This document shows positions 33,972-46,732 of a stretch of DNA of 64,000 nucleotides, piece after piece (position 1 is the first letter of the stretch; every line of letters starts with the position of its first letter). Location: NCBI GenBank assembly GCA_016758965.1, contig JAEPRB010000085.1, positions 20,843 through 84,842 on the forward strand, read 5' to 3'. The position numbers and the translations under genes were made by a program. This DNA comes from Circinella minor (Eukaryota > Mucoromycota > Mucoromycetes > Mucorales > Lichtheimiaceae). The notes under the pieces are model-generated. The model was not told the DNA's origin. It did no database searches and was given only the letters and a program-made list of their open reading frames with translations.

Positions 33972-36547
33972 TCTCTATTTTAAATACAGTGTATTGTCAG
34001 TAAATACCGGCTTATTTATATGAGAGACAGCAATAAAAAAAAATATAATTATAACTCACGAGATAATAACTTCAACAATAAGCAAAAAGAAAAAAAATCA
34101 GACATATAAAGCTTTTGAAACCAGTCGTACTGAATCAGCAGTGGTTGTATTTTATACTGATAGTTTTTTTTTTTTAATAAACGTCTATCTGCTCTGATAT
34201 GAACGTAAGATGGCTTGGTTGATTTTTATACACTGAGTGTTGTTTAGTATAAAAGTGAAATAAAATAAATAGAAGAAAAAGTTGTAAAGATAAACGTTCA
34301 GGGGCAGTACTCTGCTTTTTAAGTGTTAACCAAAATAATTACGCCACCATGCAATAGTTTAAAAGTGTAACCCCCCTCGAAAACTACTCAAAAGTTTGAA
34401 AGTACACAAATGGATTATTTCTGTATTTGGATTAAATCTGGAAGCGAAAAGTAAAAAAAAAACACGGAACTTTATATAAAAAAAAAGTTTATTTACTTGA
34501 AAAATAAATAAGGCCGGTGATAGAATAATAATTTTAATCAAGAGACTATAAAATAAACCAAATATAATAATCAAAAGATAAACAACTCGAAAAAGTAAAG
34601 CAACTACTTGAAAAAAAAATACGAGGTAAATATAGCCCATCTCAAGTAGTAGTGGCACTTGCCAAAAAAGGGCGTTACCATTTACTACTGTGGTCAATAT
34701 ATTTATTTTAGCCTTTTTTCTTTAATGAACATACGTACAAATCAAATTAATGAAGTCAAACACGGTGTTAACAGTAAGGAATTTTAAACAAAAAAAAAAA
34801 CAACAATCATTTACAAAAAATTTGACCATGGCCAAATGCTGGTAAAATGAATATAACCAGAGGAAATTTCCAGTTTAGGGGCTTCAACCGAACGTAGTAA
34901 GCAATATTTTATCTAACAGTCTAAATAATTTTATCGACGTTCAGCTTGATTTTTGTAACTCGATTATCTGATTTTGTTAAAATCTGAAAACGATCACGTT
35001 GTTCTCTGTTATTGAATCGATTCCTTTTTTTTTTACTACACTGATTAGTCCGTTTTTTTAAATGTTATGTTTTTCTTTCTTTGTTATCTGGATGGGCAGA
35101 TTTATTAGTTTTTGCCTCTTTTTTAAAAAAAAAGATAAAGTGCGATAAGTTTTTCAATTGAAGATTATGTTTAAGATACGTGATATGATGCTCTTCAATA
35201 TCAATATTAATAAAGACGATATTTATATTATAATTAAAAATTGGTTCATCTGTTGTGTAAGGTTGAACGATCGACAAACTATGGATCATGGTATTTTTAC
35301 TGTGTCGCATTAAAAAAATTTCTTAATGTACCTGAAAAAATGTGTAGCACTAAAACATTGATGAGCAGTTTATTCATCATGTCGTGAAACCATTTATGTG
35401 AAACTTCAAACAGGTCAGAGTGAAAAAAATTCTGCGAAAAACATATAAAAGATATATATATTCTATTTGAACATAAAGTAAAAATTTCACTTTCATTCAT
35501 TTCATTTCTTTTTTTTTTTTTTTGTATTCTTGGCTATTTTTATCGAGTAGTGTCGGTATCCTATTCACATACAACAACAAAAAACATTATAGTCGTAATT
35601 CCAATGTAAGAAGTAAATATTATCATCTATCTGTTTACAACAGTAAAAGTCAGTGTTACACAAGAAGACGATCAAAACCTTATAATCAACTTGTCACAAT
35701 AATGTAACCACCGGAATATTGTACCGAGTCTACTACATATACAAGCTTGTAAACAACACTTGTTACCGTCTTCTAAAACTCATCTGCACTCGTTTTAAAA
35801 AATTTATTTTTTTCGTAAGGTACATACGTACATAATATGGAAGACAACAATAATAGTAATACTTAATAACAATAAATATAAAAATATACGTAGTAAAGAA
35901 AAAAAAATATTCAAGGTACGTAGAGTTATAAAGAATTCTGATGTATTTTAGATTAGTTTTCATTTTTCATGCATCTTTTTGTATACGTAAACTCAAAAAA
36001 AAATGCTTAAAACAAAACAGTTAATTTTATAGTATTAATATTATAAATATCGAAATAACATGCGTTTGTAGACGTGTGTAGAAGCACACTTTTTTGTGGT
36101 CCTTCTGACGCTTAGTTTTAGTAGGTCAATTATTCCATACGCTTTATATAATACTTTGTCCTGTAACGTAAAAATTGTTTAAATTAGTATTTATGATATT
36201 AATTGTATACGTAATGAAAACCTTTAATTATATACATACTTATTCTTAATCTTTCATTGTATGCCTCTTTTAAATTCCTAATTCTCTGGTCTTTTGTAAA
36301 AAAAAAAAAAAACAATCAATGAAAAAGAAATATATATACGTATATATACGTACAAAACGTTCGACAGCGTCGAAAGAAAAATATTTAAACTCTATATTAT
36401 AGTGGTGGTATTGCAATTTAGGTTGACAACCTCTTTAAAAAATAAAAATTTAGTGCACACAGGATAACCACGTCATTACTATCAGCACGCGAGAAATTTA
36501 TAAAACGAAAACAAATGTACAGTCTTTTTGATATGATGCTATATATT
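33972..36547. other. Intergenic; conserved HET upstream block, otherwise non-coding
   Basis: About 250 bases upstream of the copy-3 start, a segment like GTTTAGTATAAAAGTGAAAT (34245-34270) recurs in diverged form upstream of copies 4, 5 and 6, so the duplications carried their promoters. Frames such as 34359-34697 and 35065-35500 look like translations of AT-rich sequence. No RNA gene was recognised. Confidence 0.45.
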
Positions 36548-38293
36548 TTAATGAATTTCAAAGATTTGCTCTTCCAGTGTGGTATTATCAAAAAAATGAG
36601 GGTCTTTTCCTATAGTGCAAAGACCAATTGCCTTGTAATGATCTCCAACCTTTTTAAGGATAGGATGACGTACAGCAAACCTTTTGTCATCGAGTGTGAA
36701 TTGTACTTCGGTAAGTAGTACATACTGACAAAAATCTTGCATAGTTTCTACTAATTGATGAAAACCAAACCATGAAGTTGTAATTCCAGATCTTGCAGGT
36801 ATCCATTGAAGATTCATTTTGTTAATCGGTATAAAATGGGATAAGTTACGAAGGTATATTATGATGCTCCGGTAAGCTTCGGGATGTAGTCGGGTTGCTC
36901 CGCTAAATACTGTGTAAACTTCTATAAATTTTTCATTCGTAAACCCTGGTAGCCGTATTGGGATGACAAGAAGCCAACCACAGTCGTCGTTCGCGTTTTG
37001 TTGAGGTAAAGGAGGTATATCGTCCCGTGTAATAGATAGAATAGCTGGAATATCGGTTTGATGTTGATCATTGCACATTCCACGACATGTAATTTTTAGA
37101 ACTCTTCTGCTGACAGTGTAATTTTTGAAAGATGTTTTGTAACCACCATACTTGAAATGTTCTCCATAAACGCCTGTCCAAGATGGTAAATTGAACTTTT
37201 GAATGGGTATATCATGGTCTACTTTCTTCCTTGTGTTGCTATCTTTTTTTGTACTATCGCTACAAGACGTTTTACACATGGTTTTATAATGCGTATATTT
37301 TCCAAAACATAGAATACTGAGATCTTTTTTTGCTAGAGCGCCATAAAATTGCATCATCAGTTCTTGAACATCTTGATTATAATCAATTGTAATTTCTTGT
37401 ATAACACCAGGAAAAATATTGGCAAGTGCAAATATACAATCGTGTTCTTTAGTACTTGTACGCGTATGTGCATAATGTAAAATAGTGGCAACATCACAAA
37501 CGAAATCTTTATAAAAAATTGGAAAATGGTCTTTGGATAAGCGATACCACCAGCAATGAACATTACGACCTACAAAAAGCATTTTCGTTGATAGTATTGT
37601 TTCTTCTAAAGTCCACATACGTTTCATCCATTGAGATCCTAGCAAATAGCCTATACGCATGTCAATCAGGCAAGTAGTAGTATCAGGGTAACGTTTCCTT
37701 ACCCTTGTAATTAATTCAGGTACCAGGGCAATTGTACAATAGGCATGGCTATAAATTTTATGCATTTGATGTATTTCTCCATGTTTTTCCTCTTCGTCAT
37801 TTTGATTGATACACATTTGATCATACCAAATATACTTGATATTAAAATCTTTGCCTATTTCTTGTATAAGTTCTTCAAATTTAACAAATTTGACTTTGCC
37901 TGGAATTCGTTTTCGTCCTCGAGGTTTTTTTCGAATGGTTTTGCCTGGATATATAATTTTGTGTTTGCCTTGATCCATACGATCACAATTGTTTGTCGTT
38001 TTATTTTTTATAATTTCACCAGACTGATTCCATGAATAGGATAATGCACAATATCCTTCATGAACTTCAGAACCTTGAACTAATTTCATGTCGGATATAC
38101 GAACCAAGTAACTTGGCATAAAACATGTTTTTGGCAATAGGAATGGTATCTTTTTGGGTGGGTGATTATAGCGCCGAATGCCTTCTGGACAATGTGTTCT
38201 GTGGACTTTTCCATCTTTTGCAGTAACGAATTGTATTCCTCTTTTTATTTTGTAATCGCTATATTGTGCCTTTTCATATGTAATATATGACAT
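36548..38293 (-). CDS. HET-domain protein, copy 4
   Basis: Intact single-exon frame of 581 codons, ATG at 38291-38293. HET motifs: YCALSYSWNQSGE, the basic insert RKKPRGRKRIPGK, FNIKYIWYDQMCINQNDEEE and MHKIYSHAYCTIALVPEL. The middle region has QWMKRMWTLEETILS and HYAHTRTSTKEHDCIFALAN, which is conserved in every copy. The C-terminal half carries LPSWTGVYGEHFKYGG, YVLLTEVQFT and EEQIFEIH. It differs from the neighbouring copies throughout its length, so the cluster is not a very recent amplification. Strand and order with copies 3 and 5 are head-to-tail. Confidence 0.92.
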   Translation of the reverse strand: MSYITYEKAQYSDYKIKRGIQFVTAKDGKVHRTHCPEGIRRYNHPPKKIPFLLPKTCFMPSYLVRISDMKLVQGSEVHEGYCALSYSWNQSGEIIKNKTTNNCDRMDQGKHKIIYPGKTIRKKPRGRKRIPGKVKFVKFEELIQEIGKDFNIKYIWYDQMCINQNDEEEKHGEIHQMHKIYSHAYCTIALVPELITRVRKRYPDTTTCLIDMRIGYLLGSQWMKRMWTLEETILSTKMLFVGRNVHCWWYRLSKDHFPIFYKDFVCDVATILHYAHTRTSTKEHDCIFALANIFPGVIQEITIDYNQDVQELMMQFYGALAKKDLSILCFGKYTHYKTMCKTSCSDSTKKDSNTRKKVDHDIPIQKFNLPSWTGVYGEHFKYGGYKTSFKNYTVSRRVLKITCRGMCNDQHQTDIPAILSITRDDIPPLPQQNANDDCGWLLVIPIRLPGFTNEKFIEVYTVFSGATRLHPEAYRSIIIYLRNLSHFIPINKMNLQWIPARSGITTSWFGFHQLVETMQDFCQYVLLTEVQFTLDDKRFAVRHPILKKVGDHYKAIGLCTIGKDPHFFDNTTLEEQIFEIH

Positions 38294-40023
38294 TTTTCTT
38301 GTTTAAAAAATGAATGGATTAGTTGGGTTAACATATCATTCAATTCATAGTATGATTAATAAAACTATCATTATAGCGCCTTACGGAAGAGTGGTCTCAA
38401 TAGTAGTAAATATAAAAAAGAAACCACCAAAGTGAATTATTTTGATACCGAATATTGAAGTAGGTAGTAAATTATAGTATTAAGTATCTCTGGTTTTATT
38501 CAATAAATAATATTTATATATCTATTGTACACCGAATGCTGTTTAATATAAAGTTTTAAAAAAAATAATAAGAATAAAAAAAAAAAAAAGAGAATAAAAA
38601 GAAACGCATATCTGTAAGTTATTTTCAATGAAATTATAAAGTTTAAAGTCAGTGGTACTTTGGCTTTATTTAACGTAGCTAGATCAACAAGCTTGAATGT
38701 TGCACAATTAAAAGAACCAAGTGAAAAGGGTATGGGGAGCAGTGAATACTTATTTAAAGTATAAGGTATACGCAAAAACATTATAAATATGTAATTTAAT
38801 CAGAATTTTGTTTTTTAACGAATTTATAAAGTATAGAAAAAGTTTTTTAAAATTATATTTTTACTAAACCTTTCATTTTCCGCCCAATGTTCGCTTTCGT
38901 CATTCCTGTCATATGTTAAAAGCCATTTTAAGAAGTAGGTTACAAATTCTTGTTTTTTTTTTTCACGGATCGTTTTAAACGTGGCTTGACTGATTAAAAA
39001 AAAGGTGTTCAAGGGCTTTGTTAAGGTACTGATGATTTAGCCGCGACGAGTTTGGTTTTCTTGACAGCTACCCATGTTATGACGAAGGTTCATTTAAGTT
39101 GGTGATGAATGCCGTTGGCTTTCCATGGACTGCATTCCAAGTTATTTTTGACTTTAATACAATCTCTTGCACGTCTTTTCGATTTTGACAAGGAAAGTAA
39201 TTCTGGGAAGAGAAAAGGAAAAAGTGAATCATCTCTTTGTTTCAATTTAATTTTTTTTTCTTGTTTGAACGGGGGAGTAATGGTTTTATTTCTATAGCAA
39301 CAGCGTTAAACACAACCTCATTTTCTCTTATATCAGTAGGTATCATGGATCGCTGTTATTTGAAATATAGAAGCTGTCAATGCTTTCCTTGTTATTCTTC
39401 CATCGTTATCGACCAAATAATTTACAGTGCCTATATATATCCACCAAGAAAACAAGTAGGTATTATTTGATTATATCAAATTATATATTGTATAAATTAC
39501 TTTTTAATTTAAAATAAAAAAAATGAACGTTTGGTGGATACGTATTTGATATGATACTCTGAAGTATCCCATAATCGAGAATATATTTTTGTGAAAAATT
39601 CATATCGATGTTAACAATATCGGATGAATCATATTTTGTTGGTTAAAAAAAAAGGAAAAGAGATATATCTGGTCACGGGCTAATCGCTATTAACAAGTTT
39701 TTTTTTTCGCGAATGCAAATTTTTTCATTCTTGTATCAACACTCACAATAGAATGAGCAGTTATTTTTAATTTCTATTACAATATTAATATATGATAATT
39801 ATATATGTAGGGATACAAAATGTTGGAATTTGAGTAATTAGGAATATATAAAGCATCTATAGTAATATTATGTACAATAGATGGCTAAAAAAATTGTGTG
39901 ACAAAATTTTTACATGGACCATATAGAACAACTGCATCACTATGAACGAGCGAGAGGCTTTTTTTTTTAAAAAAAAATGAAAATAAATATACTATAGAAC
40001 ACTATTTCAATAAGACAACTAAT
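38294..40023. other. Intergenic between HET copies 4 and 5; possible coding scraps
   Basis: The copy-4 promoter block lies near 38520-38560 (GCTGTTTAATATAAAG). Around 39085-39180 a plus-strand frame reads SFKLVMNAVGFPWTAFQVIF and then stops. Nothing identifies it. The rest is AT-rich. Confidence 0.35.
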
Positions 40024-41739
40024 TTAGTGAATTTCAAACAGTTGTTCTTCTGGTGCGATATCATTATAGTAGTCAGGATTTACTACAAAACATGTACCCA
40101 TTGCCTTGTAGTAATCTCCATCCTTTTTGATAATAGGACAATATGCAACTGAAGTTGTTGTACTATCGGAACCTATAAACCGTATCCCAGTAAGTAGTAC
40201 ATATCGCTCAGAATCGGCAAGTATTTCTGTAACGTTATCAAGATAGATTTTTGGAAGGTCAGAGCGGAAAGGTATCCACTGAAGGTTTTTTTTTTCGATC
40301 GGCATAAAATGGGATAACCGCCGAACATGGGAGGCGACATTCTGTTTTGTTCTAGTCTGTAGTTGAGTTTCTTTTAAAGCCCTATTCCACACGCATATGA
40401 ACTTTTCATTCGTCGAACCCGGTGATTCTATCGAAATGACAAGTGCCCAACCCCGATCGTTGTTCAATTTCTGTTGAGGTAAAAGAGGTATATCTTCAGA
40501 TTCAATACGAGATGAAATTTTGGAGGAATGTTGTTTATTCGTCAGTCCATGACATGTTACTTGTAAAACTCTTCCAATGACAGTATAGTTTTTGAAGGCT
40601 GTTTTGAGTTTGTTGCAAGAATAATGCTCCCCATGAATACCTGTCCAAGATGGTAAATCGAATTTTGGAATGACTTTCTTTATGCTGGCGTCTTTGGAAT
40701 TATTGTTGATGGATGGTACATATCTGGTTTTAAAAGTACGTTGTCCAAAACACAAAATGCTTAGATCTTTTTTTGCTAAAAGACCATAAAATCGGATTAT
40801 CAATTTTTGAAAGTCTTGCTTGTAATCAATTTTGATATCTCTCATAATATCAGGAACAATGTTGGCAAGTGCGAATATGTGATCGTGTTCTTTGGTGCTG
40901 GTGCGTGCGTGTGCATAATATAAAATATTGGAGACGGTCAGGCCTGAACGTTTATTAAAAATTGGATAAGAAGACTGAAGTCTATGATACCACCAGCAAT
41001 GGACGTTGCGACCTACAACAAGTATTTTTGATGACATGATTGTTTCTTCCAAAGTCCAAATCCGTTTCATCCATTGAGACTCTTCTAAAGAGCGTAAATT
41101 CATATAAGTCAGACTAAGCGACGCATCGGGATGAATTTTTTCTTTCAGTGTGGTTAATTCAGGTACTAATGCTACTGTACAATATGCATTGGTGTAAATT
41201 TTATGCATATGATGTATTTCATTGTGTTTTTCCTCGTCATTGTTCTGGTTGATACACATTTGATCATACCAAATATATTTGATATTAAAGTCTTTGCCTA
41301 TCTCTTGTATCAGGCCTTCAAACGTGACAAACTTGACTTTACGTGAAATTCGTTTTCGACCTCTTGGCTTTTTTCGTATAGTCCTGGCTGGGAATATAAT
41401 TTTATGTTTTCCTTCATCCATACGCTGATGACTTTTTTTACCTGTTTCATTGATTACAATGTCTCCAGACTGATCCCAGGAATACGATAACGCACAATAT
41501 CCTTCGTGAACTGTAGAACCTTGAATTACTTTCATATCGGATATACGAACCAGGTTACTAGGCATAAAGCTCGGTCTTGATAGGATTGATGGAATTTTTT
41601 TCGGTGGTTGGCTATATTGATAAAGTCCTTCTCGCTTACTTTTTCTGACGAGTTTTCCATTTTGTGAAACAAAACAATGTATCCATCTGCCCTTTTTATA
41701 GCCGCTATATTGCGACTTTTCATATGTGAAATACGTCAT
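40024..41739 (-). CDS. HET-domain protein, copy 5
   Basis: Intact single-exon frame of 571 codons, the shortest full copy, ATG at 41737-41739. HET motifs are YCALSYSWDQSGD, the insert RKKPRGRKRISRK, YIWYDQMCINQNNDEEK and MHKIYTNAYCTVALVPEL. These are followed by WMKRIWTLEETIMSSK and YYAHARTSTKEHDHIFALAN. The segment before LPSWTGI is several residues shorter than in copies 3, 4 and 6, which accounts for the length. The C-terminus is conserved (CPIIKKDGDYYKAMGTC, EEQLFEIH). The most similar N-terminal half in the window is that of copy 3. Confidence 0.92.
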   Translation of the reverse strand: MTYFTYEKSQYSGYKKGRWIHCFVSQNGKLVRKSKREGLYQYSQPPKKIPSILSRPSFMPSNLVRISDMKVIQGSTVHEGYCALSYSWDQSGDIVINETGKKSHQRMDEGKHKIIFPARTIRKKPRGRKRISRKVKFVTFEGLIQEIGKDFNIKYIWYDQMCINQNNDEEKHNEIHHMHKIYTNAYCTVALVPELTTLKEKIHPDASLSLTYMNLRSLEESQWMKRIWTLEETIMSSKILVVGRNVHCWWYHRLQSSYPIFNKRSGLTVSNILYYAHARTSTKEHDHIFALANIVPDIMRDIKIDYKQDFQKLIIRFYGLLAKKDLSILCFGQRTFKTRYVPSINNNSKDASIKKVIPKFDLPSWTGIHGEHYSCNKLKTAFKNYTVIGRVLQVTCHGLTNKQHSSKISSRIESEDIPLLPQQKLNNDRGWALVISIESPGSTNEKFICVWNRALKETQLQTRTKQNVASHVRRLSHFMPIEKKNLQWIPFRSDLPKIYLDNVTEILADSERYVLLTGIRFIGSDSTTTSVAYCPIIKKDGDYYKAMGTCFVVNPDYYNDIAPEEQLFEIH

Positions 41740-43176
41740 TGTTTTCTGTTTCTAAAATATAATAAATCGGTCAGTATATATTGTTCGGTAGTTTGATATC
41801 CAATATGGTCAATAAAACTATTATTATAATATTTAACTTACAGTAAAGTGATCTCAATAATAGGTAATCCCAAAAGTAATGAGAGACACTGAAGTAGCAG
41901 TAACAGTATTGTGTACTGATAATTTATTTTTGTTTATTTGGTTTGATGCTTAAACTTTTTGTATTATCGGACACTGTTTATTATAAAGTGGGTGAAATAC
42001 GTAAAAAGGAGTATTTTCCTCATTTCTGTATTTTTGATTTAAAAATAATAATAATAAAGTTTTTAGAGTCATGTGGTATTCTTGTAACCATTTTAACCTT
42101 TATATCATAAACCATCAAGCGTGAATGTTACACAAACAAACAAAAAAATTTCACATAACATAAAAAAGTTATAAGATGCTTTTAGATGAAAGCAACATAG
42201 ATAAAAATTAATGTGACACAATAATTCAATTCCTTTTTCTATGGCTCTGTAGTCAAATAAAAACCTTTTCAAGTTGGTATCCTGTACTACTTCCTTTCTT
42301 TTTTTTATCTTAAGTATTATCAAACAAGATACGTATATACTCATATACTTGTTTTACAATAATTGGACATATTTAAGGCTAACAGATTTTTCGGACATGT
42401 CATCACATCAAGTACAGAGAAAAATGAATGGTCCGTGACATTTCGAAAAGAAAAGTAAGTTAGAATTTTTTTTTGCATAAAAGTCATTTTTGTTAGAGTA
42501 GCAGTAATACGTAATAATAATAATAATAATGTAATCTAAAAAGAAAAAAAAAACAGCAACGTTTTCCTTTCAATGCAAATAAAGTATAATTTTATTTTTA
42601 AATTGTTGTAGTTTAATGATAGCTCATTATATGTATTTTTTTTTTCATCTCGTGAAAATATTTTTTCGACAGTCAACTACAAGCAACCTTTAGTCTAAAA
42701 ACAAAAACCATTTTTTTTTTTTGGTAAATTAAAACATTGTTCATGTTCTACGTACTTATTATTCTTAATACATATTCCGATAATAAGATAATACTCGGCC
42801 AGCAACTATCAAAGGTGGAAGTTAATAAGAAGTAGAAAAGAATAAATTAAATAATTCAAACTATTCGTAAAGAAATGATTCTCAATTGAATGATCCGTAA
42901 TATATTCTATGGGTGGAGAAAACATCCCGTCCTGCAGTCTCTGATCGCTTATATTACAAAATTTTAAAATGTCAAGATTGTGTACATACACGAATACGTT
43001 AGACAAGAAATTGCTATGTTTGGGTGGATCGTTATAAGATAATTAATAATCGCAATAACTCCAATTAGTATTAGTCTCTTCAAAGTAAGAATGATAATGC
43101 TAATAACCTTTTTTTTAATAATAAATTGATGTAATACGTATGCTTTCAACTTCTTTTTAAAGTTGTCCGATCATTA
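41740..43176. other. Intergenic, no gene seen
   Basis: The copy-5 upstream block (GACACTGTTTATTATAAAGT, about 41970) is followed by AT-rich sequence with an (AAT)n run near 42517. The frames at 42105-42344 and 42809-43149 are not supported. Confidence 0.45.
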
Positions 43177-43178
43177 TA

Positions 43179-43973
43179 CCGTCACCGCTCGCTATAACGA
43201 TACCCCCCGTGAGACCAAAAGGGCATCGTTATATTGAATAATCGTTATAACGAATTCTTGATCTGAGTTATAATGCTCGGGTAAAATCCTATCCATATGT
43301 ACTTGACCTCACATGTATCTAATATGACTTGCAAAAAGAAGAAAACTCTAGCACATTATATCATTTATACGATAAATAAGCTATAGAAATAAAGCAGTTC
43401 TTTTTTTTTCTTTCTACAGTTTTCTTTGTTAAATATTCTTTGTCTTATTACTTCTAATTGAATTGCAACCACATGATCACATATAATTAATGCTGATCCC
43501 CTATAAGAAAAAAAATGCGAGCATCATATTATGATAAGCATCAAAAACCGTCTAGGTATTATTGTTTACAAATCCGTGCCAATTGACAAAGAAAAAGTTG
43601 GACAAGCATAATTGGGGAAAAAAGAAAACTAATTTTTATAAGAAAGAAGCAGAAGCAGAATATCACTTGCTTTCTTTTTTTTTTTTTTTTTTTTTGGAAA
43701 AGACGGTGTCTAAAGATAAATTTGATGTTCAAAATATTAACACTTGACAAAAATGTTTAAAACTAAAGTAAGAACATAAAAAATGCCTAACAAACTAGTA
43801 TTATTTCCTTTTTTAAAAATAAAGATATTATTTGTCTGCTTGATATAACGATATTTTTGCCAAAACCCTATCGGATATCGTTGTATAAAATTAACGATAT
43901 TTCCCTGCTTAATCTGTCTTGGACCCCAAAACCCTATCGTTATATCGAATATCGTTATAGCGAGCGGTGACGG
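43179..43973. mobile_element. 795-bp MITE with perfect 24-bp inverted ends and TA duplication
   Basis: Both ends begin CCGTCACCGCTCGCTATAAC and stay identical for 24 bp. TA flanks both sides (43177-43178, 43974-43975). Subterminal copies of TATCGTTATA and CCCTATCG recur in both arms, as in Tc1/mariner-pogo relatives with CGTTATAACG ends. The centre is AT-rich and lacks a transposase. Confidence 0.88.
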
Positions 43974-43975
43974 TA

Positions 43976-45115
43976 TTACGAAATGAAATCTATTGTTGAG
44001 AATAATTTATATAAAAAGTCCACCACAAAAATAATTGAAAAGAAGAAAATATATGTAGTTTAGTTACATAATTTTACATCTACTTGTATAAATAATAGGT
44101 ACCATTTGGATACAGTATAGACAAATCAACTATGCTGTTGTTTCTTAATGTAAGATACTAACAATGACATTTCTACATTTAAAACATGGAATTATGTACT
44201 AATACTAGTAATAGTAATGGAGAGTGAGTAAACAATTAATGGAGTGTTTTTTTATTAAAAATATAATTGCGCTGATGTCTCCATGCGTGCGACTATGTTT
44301 TAGGTACGCTAATTAAAAGATGTGACAATTCTGACTTATAATCTTAGAGCAAGACTGTAAAAATTAATAACCCTGTTGGACATCCTTGGTGCCATTTATG
44401 TATTAATCATAAAAGTTTTTTTTTTAGAAGTACATAATGTGTTTAATTGGTATTACATAAAAAAAGTTTAGAAACAGGAATTTTTTAATACCTTCATGAT
44501 GCTTCTTAGTCTTATTCTAACATAAGGTAATAATAGCAGTTAATAAAATTCGCAAAACAATTGTTACCAGAATTATATAATAAATTTTCAATTATACACT
44601 ATGTATGATAGTATGTGTGATTTATATGCCAATTGAAACCATTAAAAATATTAGTAAGAATTAGGTGACATTTAATAATAATAAAAAGTAATTTATGCAT
44701 GATTTACAACAGAAAATAAAAAACACACACACAAAAGGATGAACAAGCTCATATCCCGGTCCTCCGCACTTGGATTTGAACTCAATCTGATTTTGCCGAT
44801 CGTCCGCACCAAACAACTTTCCCCTTTCAACATTTCGGAACTTTGTTGTTCTCACTTTTGACTACATCTTACGCGTTCACTTAAAAACACTATATCTGTA
44901 TAAAACTTGGTGACTATTTTATAAGTTATGTAAATGTAAACCCAACAAACTTTGCTTATGAGCTAATTTTCTAATTAAAGACTAGTTCATAATGAAAAAT
45001 AGAAAGAAATATCGGTTGTATATAAAAGAGAATAGTTTTCGGGTTTTCACAAAAAACAATTACATCAACTATTTTATCACTATTGTCACCTCTAACTGTC
45101 CAAGTAAGAAAAAAA
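43976..45115. other. Intergenic; promoter region of the questin-oxidase-like gene
   Basis: AT-rich sequence without a convincing gene. At 44740-44830 a stretch of more balanced composition (CTCCGCACTTGGATTTGAAC) stands out but does not fold into a full tRNA by eye. Confidence 0.4.
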
Positions 45116-46732
45116 ATGATTGGTCAAGAAAAAGAACCTGCTGTCAAATCTTTGTTATCGAATTTTACTATCTTGTTACCTGGTGCAACGGTTGGACCTG
45201 ATTTATCCAAACATTTTTTAATTGACAAGAATCATAAGGAGCATCATATTTTTTTTAATAACGACGGATTTCACAAGTAAGTGTACTATTTTTTTTTTGT
45301 TGATTTAAATATTACATATATATACATGAATTCAGCTGTCTAAACATAGTTTTTATACTCCTATTTATATTTATAAAAACATAGCCATTTGCTTCATCAT
45401 TATTTGTCAGCACTTTCACTTGGAGCAACGAACCAACGATTACAAGAAATTTATGATTTCCATGCATCCTATATGCGCCCACTGCCTGATGCCATTCATA
45501 CTATTGATTTGAACTCGGAAAAAAATGATTATCAAGAACTTTTTGGTAATCATGATGCTTATACAAGTTTTCTAAATTTTTTCACAAAAGAAATCAAGCA
45601 TCATGGTATGATGGATACCATACGTAAATGGGTTTTTCGACAAGATAATGATATGTTGTCACGCACTATAGGTGGTATCTATCATCCATTGATTCATTTG
45701 GGTTATGCCGTTGAATTTAATTTGCCTAATGTTGCCGCAGAAGGTTTGGCTTTAGCAGCATGTGAAGATGATTCTCTTTTACCATTCCTAAAAGCTACTA
45801 CTACTACTTCCTCAGAGGTAACCGGTCAAAGTGATGAAAGCCAGAAAGAAGACGAACAAGAGTATACAAGCAAAAGTGGAACTGAGACGTTTGAATCCAT
45901 TATAGCAAAAGTGAAGAACGATTCTGACTTAGATGGTCTTGTTGAATTTGGTGATGCACGTTCATCTTTTAAAATATTTACCAATGATAAAGCGATAGCT
46001 ATCTTAGGCGAATATGCAGCACAATGGGAATATAAAGGTAAATACATTTTCAGCGGCTATTAATATGATGAACAGTTTGATTATTGTAATAACAAATAAT
46101 ACATCCAATGGACTTCAAAGATGGCTGTATGTACATAAATATATCAGATGCTAAATTTATTTTGCTTTTTTTTGTGCATAGATCCACAAACGAGTTTACG
46201 AGAACTTTACATTCAAAGCATGTTATTGTACGCTTCCACTGGAATTCGAGGTCAAGAAATCAAACTTGACTTTTTTTTAATGCACTGTTTGACATCCATG
46301 CATGCAATGCAAGTAATTTTACCTCATCTATCATCCGTCCAAGTTGAACGATCCCTTCGTTTCCATGTAGTTCAAGCTCTTTTATTATATGTTCGATGTG
46401 GTCGACCCAGCCTTGAAATTAAATCTTTGCAAAACTATAAGGCTCCTGGCATGAATAAAGATAACGATAATCCATGGTTGGATGTTGTACGTCAAGCATT
46501 GAATGCACGTGACGTTCATTGTATTAAAGCTATTCGAGCCCTTGCATTAGGTCAAATTATTTATCGTGATGCATTCAATAATAATGAAGATTTGTGGCTC
46601 AAAGCTGCACAAGCTACTCTGAGTGTTGCAGGTGTTCATGAAGACACAACGGAATGTGAGAATTTTACGGAAGAAACAAGAAGATGTTGGAATTTTGATG
46701 GAATCGGATTTGAAGAAACCTGGAATGAATAA
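45116..46732 (+). CDS. Questin oxidase-like protein (AflY family)
   Basis: Three exons (45116-45276, 45385-46037, 46182-46732) in consistent phase give 454 residues. Diagnostic segments of the questin oxidase-like family are present: NDGFHNHLLHHYLSALSLGA, IGGIYHPLIHLGYAVEF, EGLALAACED, then MHCLTSMHAMQVILPHL and FHVVQALLLYVRCGRPSLEI. Characterised members carry out Baeyer-Villiger-type ring cleavage of anthraquinones in polyketide pathways, but many fungal paralogues lie outside any such cluster and their substrates are unknown. No polyketide synthase is nearby, so a housekeeping or unknown oxidative role is likelier. The start is the first ATG after an A-run; the frame upstream has only TTG. 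Confidence 0.9.

Noticed and set aside
44740..44830. tRNA-like stretch with a GTTCAAATCC box on the minus strand
   Set aside because: No acceptor stem or anticodon arm can be drawn around it. At most a tRNA-derived fragment.
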